Of a DNA stretch of 64,000 nucleotides, positions 24,545-33,788 are shown one piece after another. Both the position numbers and the translations under genes were made by a program. How positions within the stretch are numbered: position 1 is the stretch's first letter; each line of letters starts with the position of its first letter. Source of the stretch: Brooklawnia sp937867175 (GTDB lineage Bacteria; Actinomycetota; Actinomycetes; Propionibacteriales; Propionibacteriaceae); assembly GCA_036821905.1 (NCBI GenBank), contig DAISIR010000001.1, forward strand, positions 1 through 64,000, given 5' to 3'. The notes below the pieces were generated by a model, which saw only the letters and a list, made by a program, of their open reading frames with translations, was not told where the DNA came from and did not search any database.

Positions 24545-26161
24545 ATGACCGCCATCAAGGTCGATCTGAGCCAGCTGGACGATCCCGGATGCCGGCGTCC
24601 GCTGTTGGTCAGGCGTGGCGCCGTCGCCACCAGCCAACCATTGGCTGCCGCGGTCGGTCTCCGCGTCCTGCAAGACGGTGGATCTGCGGTGGACGCAGCC
24701 ATCGCCACCGCGGCCTGCCTGACCGTGGTGGAGCCATGCTCGACTGGTCTGGGTTCCGATGCGTTCGCGCTGGTCTGGGACAACGGAGTTCTGCACGGGC
24801 TGAACGGTTCCGGACGCTCCCCCGCCGCATTGAGCGCTGAAGCACTGCGCGGTCGTGGCCTCAGATCGGTGCCATACCGAGGCTGGGAAGCGGTGACCGT
24901 CCCCGGAGCGGTCCAGGCGTGGGCTGACTTGCATGCGCGGTTCGGACGACTGGACTTCGCGGATCTGCTGGAGCCTGCCGCCCAATACGCCGATGAGGGG
25001 TTCCTGGTTTCGCCGGTGGTGGCCGCGGCCTGGCGGCGGAGCGCCGTTGAAGTACAGCCCGGGCTGCGCGACGCGGCCCACGCCGGGTGGGGGCACTCGT
25101 TCACCATCTCGGGTCGCTCCCCCGGGGCAGGCGAGCTCTGGCGCCAGCCGGAGCAGGCGGTTACCCTGCGCGCACTGGCCGCCTCCGGCGGTCGCGACCT
25201 CTATGGGGGCCGGCTGGCCGCGCAACTCGTCCGACACGCCGAGGCCACCGGCGGCTACTTGACTCTGGACGACTTGGCCAGGCATCGCTCGACGTGGGTG
25301 GCACCCATCTCGGCGTCCTATCGTGGCCATCAGGTCTGGGAGCTGCCGCCAAATGGCCAAGGGATCGCTGCCCTAATGGCCTTGGGCATCCTCGACGGGG
25401 CAGACCTAGCCCCAGATCCGCAGAACGTCGACTGGTGGCACACCCAGATCGAGGCGATGAAACTCGCCTTGACCGATACCCACGCCTTCGGTGCCGACCC
25501 CGAGATGGCCGAGGTGCCGGTGGCCGCCATGCTGAGCGCCGAGAACCTTGCCCGTCTCCGGGCCTTGATCAGTCCCCGGGCTCGGCAGCCAGTGCCCGGC
25601 GAACCGTCCGGTTCCCATACTGTGCTGCTGGTGACCGCCGACAACGACGGCCAACTGGTGAGCTTCATCCAGTCGAACTACGACGGCTTCGGGTCACACA
25701 TTGTGGTACCGAACACCGGGATCGCGCTACAGAACCGGGGGGCCGGCTTCAGCCTGCAATCGGGCCATCCCAACGAGTTGGCGGCACGGAAGCGGCCGTT
25801 CCACACCATCATCCCGGCATTCCTGACCCGCGACGGCGAACCCATCGGACCGTTCGGCGTGACGGGCGCCCACATGCAGCCGCAAGGCCATGTGCAGTTG
25901 ATCAGCCACACCCTCGACCAAGGAGTCGACCCACAGACCGCGCTCGGTCGTGCGCGCTGGTTCTGGCGACAAGGCCGCGAGGTGCTGCTGGAGCCTACGG
26001 TGCCGCAGTACATCGCCGATGGACTGGCCGCTCGCGGGCACCAAGTCGGTTACGGCGACCGGTCGTGGGAGTTCGGGCGCGGCCAAGCCATTTGGCGACT
26101 GGACGACGGCTACGTCGTCGGCAGCGAGCCCCGGGCGGACAGCCACGCGATGGGCTGGTGA
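24545..26161 (+). CDS. ggt: Gamma-glutamyltransferase family protein
   Basis: A 538-residue Ntn-hydrolase of the GGT family that should cleave or transfer gamma-glutamyl groups. The N-terminal part shows GAVATSQPLAAAVGLRVLQD and GGSAVDAAIATAACLTVVEP; the autoprocessing site is expected at the Thr of GSHTVLLVTAD, followed by SFIQSNYDGFGSHIVVP and GIALQNRGAGFSL. It has no signal peptide, so like YwrD-type members it is probably cytoplasmic and its substrate is uncertain. It converges on the ABC transporter with 22 bases between stops. Confidence 0.88.
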   Translation: MTAIKVDLSQLDDPGCRRPLLVRRGAVATSQPLAAAVGLRVLQDGGSAVDAAIATAACLTVVEPCSTGLGSDAFALVWDNGVLHGLNGSGRSPAALSAEALRGRGLRSVPYRGWEAVTVPGAVQAWADLHARFGRLDFADLLEPAAQYADEGFLVSPVVAAAWRRSAVEVQPGLRDAAHAGWGHSFTISGRSPGAGELWRQPEQAVTLRALAASGGRDLYGGRLAAQLVRHAEATGGYLTLDDLARHRSTWVAPISASYRGHQVWELPPNGQGIAALMALGILDGADLAPDPQNVDWWHTQIEAMKLALTDTHAFGADPEMAEVPVAAMLSAENLARLRALISPRARQPVPGEPSGSHTVLLVTADNDGQLVSFIQSNYDGFGSHIVVPNTGIALQNRGAGFSLQSGHPNELAARKRPFHTIIPAFLTRDGEPIGPFGVTGAHMQPQGHVQLISHTLDQGVDPQTALGRARWFWRQGREVLLEPTVPQYIADGLAARGHQVGYGDRSWEFGRGQAIWRLDDGYVVGSEPRADSHAMGW

Positions 26162-26183
26162 ATCCGCAGGCTTGCTGGCCTGG

Positions 26184-26981
26184 TTACAGCACTTTGCCGA
26201 AGAAGTCGCGGGTGCGCGCCTGCTGCGGGTTGCTGATCACCTGGGACGCAGTGCCGCGCTCGACCACCACTCCGTCGTCCATGAAGACCACCTGGTCGGC
26301 GACCTCGCGGGCGAAACCGACCTCGTGGGTCACCACGATCATGGTCATGCCGCTGGCCGCCAGCTGGCGCATGACCCCGAGGACCTCCCCGACCAATTCC
26401 GGGTCGAGCGCGGAGGTGGGCTCGTCGAACAACATTAACTCGGGGTCCATCGCCAACGCGCGTGCGATCGCGACGCGCTGCTGCTGGCCGCCCGACAGCT
26501 GAGCCGGGTAGTGGCCGGCGCGATCGCTCATGCCGACACGCGCGAGTTGGTCGCGTGCGCGCTGCTCCGCGTCCTTCTTCGACAGCCGCTTGACCTGCCG
26601 TGGCGCCTCCATCACGTTCTGCAGAGCCGTCATGTGCGGGAACAGGTTGAATCGCTGGAAGACCATGCCGATCCGGGAGCGCTGACGGGAGACGTCGGCG
26701 TCCTTGAGCCGGTGCAGAACGGTTCGGCCGTCCTTGTCCTCTTCGCGCAGCCCCATCAGTTCGCCGTCGACATAGAGCCGCCCGGCGCTGATCTGCTCCA
26801 TCTCATTGATGCAGCGGATCAGGGTGGACTTGCCGGAGCCGGACGGCCCGAGCACGACACAGACCTCGCCTCGCTGGACGACCAGGTCGATGCCCTTGAG
26901 CACATGGAGATCGCCGAAGAACTTGTGGACGCCGCGAACAGCTACCATCGGTGGAGCGGGGTTTCCCGTCTGGCTGCTCAT
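26184..26981 (-). CDS. Amino acid ABC transporter, ATP-binding subunit
   Basis: A 265-residue ATPase of the polar amino acid uptake (GlnQ/HisP) group. Walker A is GPSGSGKST, the signature is LSGGQQQRVAIARALA, and Walker B is LMLFDEPTSALDPE followed by the His-switch VVTHEVGF. The start is the ATG at 26981, which overlaps the permease stop as ATGA; the long upstream frame is a shadow. It powers the permease encoded just upstream. Confidence 0.93.
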   Translation of the reverse strand: MSSQTGNPAPPMVAVRGVHKFFGDLHVLKGIDLVVQRGEVCVVLGPSGSGKSTLIRCINEMEQISAGRLYVDGELMGLREEDKDGRTVLHRLKDADVSRQRSRIGMVFQRFNLFPHMTALQNVMEAPRQVKRLSKKDAEQRARDQLARVGMSDRAGHYPAQLSGGQQQRVAIARALAMDPELMLFDEPTSALDPELVGEVLGVMRQLAASGMTMIVVTHEVGFAREVADQVVFMDDGVVVERGTASQVISNPQQARTRDFFGKVL

Positions 26982-27931
26982 GGGGTTACGTCCAGACCCG
27001 GATCGGATGGCACGGTGCCGGCGGCCAGGATCGCCTGCTGACGACGAGACATGCCACGTACTCGGCGTCCCATAGTCTGTTCGCCGTCGAAGCCTCGGCC
27101 GTAGTAGGCCTCGAGATACCGTTGCCCGACCATCAGGATCGAGGTGATCAACAGGTACCAGATCGCTGCCACGATCAGCAGCGGCACCGGCAGGAAAGTG
27201 CGGTTGCCGATGGCGTTGGTAACAAACGTCAGTTCGAGCATGAAGGGCACCGCCAGCACCAGCGACGTGGTTTTCAGCATTGAGATGGTCTCGTTGCCGG
27301 TCGGCGGCACGATCACCCGCATCGCCTGCGGGATTATTATGCGTCGCAGAACGGTGCCGCGCTTCATGCCCAGCGCCGTCGCCGCCTCCCATTGCCCCTT
27401 GTCGACCGAGTTCAGGCCGGCCCGGACGATCTCTGACAGGTAGGCGCCCTCGTTCAATCCCAAGCCGAGCAACGCCGCGACCAAGGCAGTGAAGATCAGT
27501 TTGGAGTCGATAGAGAAGAACATCACGTTGGTGAACGGGATGCCGACGCTGATCCGCCGATAGAGGATCGTGATAAGACCCCAGAAGACCAACTGGGTGT
27601 AGACGGGGGTGCCGCGGAAGAACCAGATATAGGCCCACGCCACCCCCCGCAGGATCGGGTTGGTGCCCATCCGCATGATGGCGATGGTCAGGGCCAGCAC
27701 GATGCCGATTACCATCGCGCCTGCGGTCAGCGTCAGCGTCCAGCCCACACCCGACAACACCCGGGGGTCGAAGAGGTACTCGCGCACCGTCTGCCAGCGG
27801 TATTCCGGGTTGCTGATCAGCGAGTCGATCAGGCCGAGGCCGAGCACCGCGACGATGACGGCCCCGACCCAGACGCCGGGCCGGGGTACCGGCTTCGCCT
27901 TGATCAGATCGGGTGTGGGCTCTGGTGTCAC
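26978..27931 (-). CDS. Amino acid ABC transporter, permease subunit
   Basis: A 317-residue membrane protein of the HisM/GlnP family, starting at GTG 27931 five bases after the binding-protein stop. An N-terminal helix (VGAVIVAVLGLGLIDSLI) is followed by the permease core with the coupling motif NEGAYLSEIVRAGLNSVDKG QWEAATALGM split across two segments. It is predicted to work as a homodimer because only one permease gene is present. The cytoplasmic C-terminal tail of about 40 residues is basic. Confidence 0.92.
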   Translation of the reverse strand: MTPEPTPDLIKAKPVPRPGVWVGAVIVAVLGLGLIDSLISNPEYRWQTVREYLFDPRVLSGVGWTLTLTAGAMVIGIVLALTIAIMRMGTNPILRGVAWAYIWFFRGTPVYTQLVFWGLITILYRRISVGIPFTNVMFFSIDSKLIFTALVAALLGLGLNEGAYLSEIVRAGLNSVDKGQWEAATALGMKRGTVLRRIIIPQAMRVIVPPTGNETISMLKTTSLVLAVPFMLELTFVTNAIGNRTFLPVPLLIVAAIWYLLITSILMVGQRYLEAYYGRGFDGEQTMGRRVRGMSRRQQAILAAGTVPSDPGLDVTP

Positions 27932-27936
27932 CGGGA

Positions 27937-28848
27937 CTAGACCTTGGGGTTGAGCTCGGCGGTGTCGAGGGCAGCAGACTCGTCCACACCCCAGGAGGTG
28001 AGGATGCGGGTCCAGATGCCTTGGTCCATCAGGTACTGCATGGCCTGCTGTACAGCCTTGGTGAGTTCGGCGTCGCTCTGGGCGACGACGATGCCTTGGG
28101 GTGCCGCGTCGAGGACTCCCCCGACGACCTCCATCTGGCCGTTGGTCTGGGCGGACGCGTAGTCGGCGACGGTCGAGTCGGCGTAGTAGGCGATCGCCTT
28201 GCCGCCGATCACGTTGGTGGTGACGTCGGCCTGTGTGCCGTAGCTGAGCACGTCGATGGCCTGCTTCCCGTCGGCCTTGCACTGTTCCGACTTGGCGGCG
28301 AGGTCCTCCTCCTGCCAAGTGCCGGTCTGCACAGCAATGGTCTGGCCGCACACGGACTCCGAGTCGAAGCCCTCTGGGTTGCCGGTCCGCACCGCGTAGG
28401 AGGAGCCCACCATGATGTAGGAGATCATGTTGTAGCTGGCCATCCGCTCGTTGGTGATGGTGAACGACGAGATGCCGACATCGTACTTGGTGCCGATGCC
28501 GGGCAACAGTGAGGCGAACTCCGCGGCGCTGGTCTCAGTCTCCAGACCGAGCACCCGGCCCAGGGCCTTGCTCATGTCGACGTCGTAGCCGATCGCGGTC
28601 TGCAGGTCTTCAGCGCGAAACTCGGCGGGCGGATAATCGATCGCGGCGCCCACCACGAAGGTGCCCCGCTCGGCCACGGCCGCAGGCAGCAGGGCGGCGA
28701 TCTCGTCCACCTTCTTGATGCCCGAGACGTCGTAGCTGCGGTCGGCGCTGACCGCACCATTCTGGGGTTCGGTGGCACTGGAACCAGCGTCCCCGCAACT
28801 GGTCAGGGTGAGTGCGGTCAACAGGCACGCAGCCAGGATTCGACGCAT
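27937..28848 (-). CDS. Amino acid ABC transporter, substrate-binding lipoprotein
   Basis: A 303-residue type 3 solute-binding protein. The ATG at 28848 lies six bases after AGAGGA and gives a lipoprotein signal (RRILAACLLTALTLTSCGD) with lipobox LTSC, so the protein is anchored outside the membrane. The binding domain includes AIDYPPAEFRAEDLQTAIGY DVDMS split across the hinge region and an ISSFTITNERMASYN segment. The ligand is probably a polar amino acid, not further defined. It heads the three-gene operon. Confidence 0.92.
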   Translation of the reverse strand: MRRILAACLLTALTLTSCGDAGSSATEPQNGAVSADRSYDVSGIKKVDEIAALLPAAVAERGTFVVGAAIDYPPAEFRAEDLQTAIGYDVDMSKALGRVLGLETETSAAEFASLLPGIGTKYDVGISSFTITNERMASYNMISYIMVGSSYAVRTGNPEGFDSESVCGQTIAVQTGTWQEEDLAAKSEQCKADGKQAIDVLSYGTQADVTTNVIGGKAIAYYADSTVADYASAQTNGQMEVVGGVLDAAPQGIVVAQSDAELTKAVQQAMQYLMDQGIWTRILTSWGVDESAALDTAELNPKV

Positions 28849-29026
28849 GAGCATTCCTCTCGGTTCTTGATCAAGCCAGATTCTAAGGCAGCCCGGCGCT
28901 GGCGGTCGAACCGCCTCACTTGGTGGGAGAGTGCTACTCAGGCGCGTTTCACCGCCCAGCCACCAAGGCCGCGGCCGCCCACGCTCCATCAGCGTCGGCG
29001 TTGATCACCCTGCCTAGGCTGGCACC

Positions 29027-29329
29027 ATGAGCAGCCAAGATGTCGAAGTCAGTCGCGACCCCGAGCAGAACCGCTACGAACTCTACGTGGACGGCAGACT
29101 GGCGGGCCGGGCCGAGTACCTGTTGAGCAATGGGCTGATCACCTTCACCCACACCGAGGTGGATCCAACCTTCGAGGGGCGCGGTTTCGCCTCGAAGCTG
29201 GTCCAATACGCGTTGGACGACGTCCGGGACGCCGGAGACCGAAAGGTGCTGGCGGTTTGCCCCTACGTGAAGCAGTGGATCCGGCGTCACAAGGACTACG
29301 TGAACCTGCTGTACGACGCCGCCGAATAG
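29027..29329 (+). CDS. Small GNAT-like acetyltransferase (YjdJ/CG type)
   Basis: A 100-residue one-domain protein. The sequence RYELYVDGRLAGRAEYLL, then THTEVDPTFEGRGFASKLVQ and AVCPYVKQWIRRHKDY is the standard pattern of the short GCN5-related family with a conserved Cys-Pro-Tyr/Phe. Its substrate is unknown. It diverges from the ABC transporter operon across 178 bases. Confidence 0.88.
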   Translation: MSSQDVEVSRDPEQNRYELYVDGRLAGRAEYLLSNGLITFTHTEVDPTFEGRGFASKLVQYALDDVRDAGDRKVLAVCPYVKQWIRRHKDYVNLLYDAAE

Positions 29330-29588
29330 GGCTTCTTCACAACTGCGGTGAGTCGAAGGTGAGTCCGACGGCGATGTCCCGGTGTTGGTGCTCCCGGTGA
29401 ACCGTTTGAACTCCCCAGTAGTTGCTCTTCGCCCCGGCCGTCAGACAGTTGCTGCTCGCCAGCAGTCGGGGTTGATGTGTCTTGCCATACCCGAATGCGC
29501 CGTCCACTGGTGGGGTCTTTGCACCGGAGACGTGGCGGAATGCACAGTGACCAGGCTGCACACTCCGCCACGAACCGCTAGCGGGCAA
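29330..29588. other. Convergent intergenic region without a supported gene
   Basis: This 259-base gap lies between the small acetyltransferase and nrdJ, which converge. Frames of 80-90 codons are open on the minus strand, but none has a ribosome site or a recognisable family. A hairpin terminator lies at its right side. It may hold a relic of something lost. Confidence 0.5.
29531..29572. terminator. Hairpin terminator between the acetyltransferase and nrdJ
   Basis: CGTGGCGGA (29531-29539) pairs with TCCGCCACG (29564-29572), with more pairs inside. It lies 17 bases past the nrdJ stop. Confidence 0.65.
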
Positions 29589-32444
29589 TCAGCTGCAGCC
29601 GCTGGTCGCCCCGCAACCCTCGCAGACGTAGCAACTGCCGGACGGCCGCATCTTCGTCCCACATGTCATGCACAGCGGGGCGTCCACAGCCAGCCCGGTG
29701 AGCGCCTCCATCAGTTCACTAGTGGTTTGCGGCTGCACGTCGATCAGGCTCGGCTGGAGCGGACCAGCCTGGTCGACCCGCAGGTTGTCGCCCGCGTCGT
29801 TCTTCAGCTGCTGCGACTCCGGCATCTGGGCCTCGTCCTCCTCGGACAGGTAGCTGCCGGTCTCGACGTAACGGGCCCGCTCAGCGGCGGTGAAGATGCC
29901 CAACTCGGAACGCTCGTCGAAGCTCAGGTAGTCCAGCGCCAGACGGCGGAAGATGTAGTCCATAATCGACTGCGCGATCCGGATGTCCGGATCGTCGGTC
30001 ATGCCCGCCGGTTCGAACTTCAGGTTGGTGAACTTCTGCACGAAGCTCTCCAGCGGCACCCCGTACTGCAGGCCGATCGAGACCGCGATCGAGAAGGCGT
30101 CCATCACCCCGGACAAGGTCGAACCTTGCTTGCCGAGCTTCAGGAAGACCTCGCCCAGGCGTCCGTTGTCGTAGGCGCCCGAGGTCATGTAGCCCTCGGC
30201 GCCTCCAACGGAGAAGCTGGTGGTCCGCCCTGAACGTGACTTCGGTAGCCGCTCGCGGCGCGGGCGGTACTCGATGCGCACCTCCCGGGCAGGCGCCGCC
30301 GCGGCCTCCTTGGCCTTCTCAGCCTTCGTCTTGGCGGCTGACAGCGGCTGGCCGACCTTGCAATTGTCGCGATAGACGGCGATCGCCTTCAACCCGAGGC
30401 GCCAGCCCTCCATGTAGACGTGGGCGATGTCGTCCACGGTCGCCGTCTCCGGCAGGTTGACGGTCTTGCTGATCGCGCCAGACAGGAACGGCTGCACAGC
30501 GGCCATCATCCTTACGTGGCCCATCGGTTTGATGGCTCGCACCCCCATGGCAGTGTCGAAGACCTCGTAGTGTTCCGGCTTCAGCCCCGGCGCATCCACC
30601 ACGTTGCCGTGCTCGCGGATGTGTTCGATGATCGCCTCAATCTGCTCCGGCTGGTATCCGAGGTTCTTGAGCGCCTTGGGCACCGTGAGGTTGACGATCT
30701 GCATCGACCCGCCACCGACCAACTTCTTGAACTTGACCAGCGAGAAGTCCGGCTCGATACCAGTGGTGTCGCAGTCCATCATGAAGCCGATGGTCCCCGT
30801 GGGGGCAAGCAGCGAGGCCTGGGCGTTGCGGAAGCCGTTACGCTGGCCGAGCGCAAGCACCTGGCGCCATTCGCCCGCCGCCGCACGGCGAACATCTGCG
30901 TCCACCACGTTCAGGGTGCGCAGGCTGTCGTTGGCGGACTGGTGCTTGCGCATCACCCGCTGGTGCGCGTCGGCGTTGCGGGCGTACCCGGCGTACGTGC
31001 CGACCACGGCCGCGAGTTCCGCGCTGCGCCGGTAGGCGGCGGCGGTCATCAACGAGGTGATGGCAGCGGCCAGCGAACGTCCGCCTTCGGAGTCATAGCC
31101 CTTGCCCAGGGCCATCAGCAGCGCGCCGAGGTTCGCGTAGCCGATCCCCAGTTGGCGATAGTCGCGGGTCGTCTGCGCGATCGGGTCGGTCGGGAAGTCG
31201 GCGAAGGTGATCGAGATGTCCATGGCGGTGATGATGAACTCGACCGCCTTGATGAACCGTTGCACGTCGAAAGAGTCGTCGGAACGCAGGAACTTCAGCA
31301 GGTTCAAGCTGGCCAGGTTGCACGACGAATTGTCCAGGCTCATGTACTCCGAGCAAGGGTTGGACGCGGTGATGCGCCCCGACTCGGGGTTGGTGTGCCA
31401 GTCGTTGATCGTGTCGTCATACTGCAATCCGGGATCGGCGCACTCCCAGGCAGCCTTCGCGATCTTGTTGAACAGTTCGCGGGCCTCCACCTCTTCGATG
31501 ACCTCGCCGGTCATCCGCGCACGCAGTCCGAACTGGCCGCCGTCCAAGACGGCCTGCATGAACTCGTCGCTGACCCGCACCGAGTTGTTCGCGTTCTGGT
31601 ACTGCACCGAGGTGATGTCCTTGCCACCCAGATCCATGTCGAAGCCGGCGTCGCGCAGCGCACGGATCTTGTTCTCCTCACGCGCCTTGGTCTCGACGAA
31701 CTCCTCAATGTCGGGATGGTCGATGTCGAGCACCACCATCTTGGCCGCCCGGCGGGTGGCCCCGCCGGACTTGATGGTGCCCGCCGAGGCGTCCGCTCCG
31801 CGCATGAAGCTGACTGGGCCGGACGCGGTACCACCCGAGCTGCGCAGCAATTCCTTCGACGAACGGATCTTCGACAGATTCAGCCCGGCACCCGAACCGC
31901 CCTTGAAGATCATGCCTTCCTCGCGGTACCAGTTCAGGATCGACTCCATCGAGTCATCGACCGACAAGATGAAGCAGGCGCTGACCTGTTGTGGCGCGGC
32001 GGTCCCCACGTTGAACCAGACTGGCGAGTTGAAGCTGAAGTGCTGGTTCAACAGCAGCCAGGTGAGTTCATGGGAGAAGATGTCGGCATCCTGCTCGGAC
32101 GCGAAGTAGGCGCTCTCGAGTCCGGCCTGACGGTACTTCCCGACGACCCGGTCGATGAGGGTCTTCAGGCTCGCCTCACGCTGCGGGGTGCCGAGCGCAC
32201 CGCGGAAGTACTTGGTGGTGACGATAGTGGAGGCGTTGAGGCTCCAGAAGTCGGGGAACTCCACGCCGCGCTGCTCGAAGACCTTCTCGCCTGTCTTCCA
32301 GTTGGTCTGAACCACGTCCCGCAGTTCCCATGCGACCTCGTCGTAGGGGTGCACGCCTTCGGTGGTGAAGACGCGCTCGATGGCCAGGCCATGCCTGGTG
32401 CCGTTGTCGACGGCGGGCGCGTGGTCATGGATCGTATCGGTCAC
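29589..32444 (-). CDS. nrdJ: Vitamin B12-dependent (class II) ribonucleoside-diphosphate reductase
   Basis: A 951-residue adenosylcobalamin-dependent reductase that makes deoxyribonucleotides with or without oxygen. Core motifs: NQHFSFNSPVWFNVG, GGSGAGLNLSKIRSS, ASNPCSEYMSLDNSSCNLAS and LLAPTGTIGFMMDCDTTGIE. A TSCPB-type domain (VRIEYRPRRERLPKSRSGRT) follows, and the C-terminus ends with two CxxC pairs and a final GCS, typical of actinobacterial NrdJ. The GTG start at 32444 has AGGAG upstream. It lies 70 bases downstream of nrdR and is probably in its operon. Confidence 0.97.
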   Translation of the reverse strand: MTDTIHDHAPAVDNGTRHGLAIERVFTTEGVHPYDEVAWELRDVVQTNWKTGEKVFEQRGVEFPDFWSLNASTIVTTKYFRGALGTPQREASLKTLIDRVVGKYRQAGLESAYFASEQDADIFSHELTWLLLNQHFSFNSPVWFNVGTAAPQQVSACFILSVDDSMESILNWYREEGMIFKGGSGAGLNLSKIRSSKELLRSSGGTASGPVSFMRGADASAGTIKSGGATRRAAKMVVLDIDHPDIEEFVETKAREENKIRALRDAGFDMDLGGKDITSVQYQNANNSVRVSDEFMQAVLDGGQFGLRARMTGEVIEEVEARELFNKIAKAAWECADPGLQYDDTINDWHTNPESGRITASNPCSEYMSLDNSSCNLASLNLLKFLRSDDSFDVQRFIKAVEFIITAMDISITFADFPTDPIAQTTRDYRQLGIGYANLGALLMALGKGYDSEGGRSLAAAITSLMTAAAYRRSAELAAVVGTYAGYARNADAHQRVMRKHQSANDSLRTLNVVDADVRRAAAGEWRQVLALGQRNGFRNAQASLLAPTGTIGFMMDCDTTGIEPDFSLVKFKKLVGGGSMQIVNLTVPKALKNLGYQPEQIEAIIEHIREHGNVVDAPGLKPEHYEVFDTAMGVRAIKPMGHVRMMAAVQPFLSGAISKTVNLPETATVDDIAHVYMEGWRLGLKAIAVYRDNCKVGQPLSAAKTKAEKAKEAAAAPAREVRIEYRPRRERLPKSRSGRTTSFSVGGAEGYMTSGAYDNGRLGEVFLKLGKQGSTLSGVMDAFSIAVSIGLQYGVPLESFVQKFTNLKFEPAGMTDDPDIRIAQSIMDYIFRRLALDYLSFDERSELGIFTAAERARYVETGSYLSEEDEAQMPESQQLKNDAGDNLRVDQAGPLQPSLIDVQPQTTSELMEALTGLAVDAPLCMTCGTKMRPSGSCYVCEGCGATSGCS

Positions 32445-32514
32445 GGTGCTCTCCTACTGATTCATTCGTCGGTGATTGGGGACGATTGGGTCGTTGTCTG
32501 GTTCCGGGATCAGG

Positions 32515-33036
32515 TCACAGTGCCAGCGCGGGCTGACAGTTCTGTTCATCGCTCAGGTCTGGTCCGTCGTCGCGGCCTTCCACCGACTGGGTTGTTGAGG
32601 GGCGCATTCGGGCGATCTCATCAAGGAAGTCGTCGGCGCTGTCGTAGTGCTTGTAGACCGATGCGAACCGCAGGTAGGCAACCGGATCCAGTTCACTGAG
32701 CGGGCCGAGGATCGCGACCCCAATGTCCTCGGTCGCCACCTCCGCCTGGCCAGACGCGCGGAGCGCCTCCTCGACCCGCTGACCGAGTCTGGCCAGTTGG
32801 CCTTCGGTGACCGGCCGTCCCTTACAGGCCTTCCGCACACCGGTGATCACCTTGTCCCGGTTGAATGGTTCGATGACGCCAGATCGCTTGACCACCACCA
32901 GCTGGGTCTGCTCTATGGTGGTGAAGCGCCGCTCACACGCGGGGCACTGACGACGGCGACGAATGCTTGCGCCGTCCTCACTCACGCGGGTATCGAGCAC
33001 GCGTGAGTCACAGTGGCGGCAGTATGGGCAATGCAC
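32515..33036 (-). CDS. nrdR: Transcriptional repressor NrdR
   Basis: A 173-residue zinc-ribbon and ATP-cone repressor of ribonucleotide reductase genes. Zinc ligands are Cys3, Cys6, Cys31 and Cys34, followed by the ERRFTTIEQ region. The ATP cone runs from KRSGVIEPFNRDKVITGVRK to YLRFASVYKHYDS. The GTG at 33036 sits five bases after AGGAGGG, so the longer upstream frame is rejected. It precedes nrdJ, its expected target, and probable NrdR boxes lie in its promoter. Confidence 0.95.
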   Translation of the reverse strand: MHCPYCRHCDSRVLDTRVSEDGASIRRRRQCPACERRFTTIEQTQLVVVKRSGVIEPFNRDKVITGVRKACKGRPVTEGQLARLGQRVEEALRASGQAEVATEDIGVAILGPLSELDPVAYLRFASVYKHYDSADDFLDEIARMRPSTTQSVEGRDDGPDLSDEQNCQPALAL

Positions 33037-33096
33037 CTGAACCCTCCTCCCCCAGCGACCCCTGTGGATGGCCCTGTGGATCATTTGTGGACATCA

Positions 33097-33144
33097 ACCA
33101 CAACTTGTGGACGAATCACAGTGCTGTAACTACTAGATGTAGGG
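33097..33144 (-). promoter_or_regulatory. Putative pair of NrdR boxes in the nrdR-nrdJ promoter
   Basis: On the minus strand CCCTACATCTAGTAGT (33129-33144) resembles actinobacterial NrdR boxes. The palindrome CCACAAGTTGTGG (33098-33110) lies with its centre about 32 bases away, close to three helical turns, as paired NrdR sites usually are. They sit 60-110 bases upstream of nrdR. The assignment rests on pattern memory, not on a motif score. Confidence 0.5.
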
Positions 33145-33281
33145 AAACAGTACACCGGATCAGTATGACGTCAAGGCGCAACGGCATTCTCGTCGTCCTC
33201 GCGCATCTCTGCGCGCCATCGCTGCTTATCGGGCCGCCTCCGAGTTTCGGCCGAACGCGAACGGCAACCACGCCAGGTTGC

Positions 33282-33686
33282 TCACACCAGGTTGCGCACG
33301 ACCATGAAGAGCGCCGCGACCACAGCAACGACCAGATAGACCTTGTTCTGGGTCAGCGGACGCACCCGCCGAGGGGGTCGCAGCGCCGGGCCGCCGGCCA
33401 ACTCAACCGTCCAGGCGGCCGCGCAGACCGCGGCCAGACCGAGTCCCACCACCAGCAACGCGTTGTGCGACCAAGCAGCGGCCAGGTCACCGTGCGCCAA
33501 TGCGCCAGCAGCCCGCGTCGCCCCACACAACGGGCATTGGATGCCGGTGAGCGCAAACAATGGGCAGAGCAGGCCAATGCCGAAGAACAGGTGCGCACCA
33601 GCGATGCTGGCTCCCACCACTGTGAATGTTGCCAGTCGGCCAAGTGCCACTCGCGCCGAGAACGCAGTCTCAGTGTCCGCAGGCAT
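33282..33686 (-). CDS. DUF2752 family membrane protein
   Basis: A 134-residue protein with the DUF2752 core: CPLFALTGIQCPLCGATRAA followed by a helix, and a C-terminal helix (KVYLVVAVVAALFMVVRNLV). The paired Cys-Pro motifs are the family signature; function is unknown. The ATG at 33686 is six bases after GGGGA, and another ATG at 33692 is too close to it. Its neighbour across the promoter is an RDD protein, a pairing common in actinobacteria. The much longer open frame upstream is a shadow of the RDD gene's repeats. Confidence 0.85.
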   Translation of the reverse strand: MPADTETAFSARVALGRLATFTVVGASIAGAHLFFGIGLLCPLFALTGIQCPLCGATRAAGALAHGDLAAAWSHNALLVVGLGLAAVCAAAWTVELAGGPALRPPRRVRPLTQNKVYLVVAVVAALFMVVRNLV

Positions 33687-33724
33687 GGCCATTCCCCAAT
33701 TATCCACCGGTTTCGATGGCAGCC

Positions 33725-33755
33725 TTGCGGGGATTCCTCTGCGTGCGCCTAGGAT
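33725..33755 (+). promoter_or_regulatory. Candidate sigma-70 promoter of the RDD gene
   Basis: TTGCGG (33725-33730) and TAGGAT (33750-33755) are separated by 19 bases, slightly long, in the right place for a transcript covering the GTG at 33789. Confidence 0.35.
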
Positions 33756-33788
33756 TTGTCCGTCAATGCGATGCGATTGGAGACAGCG

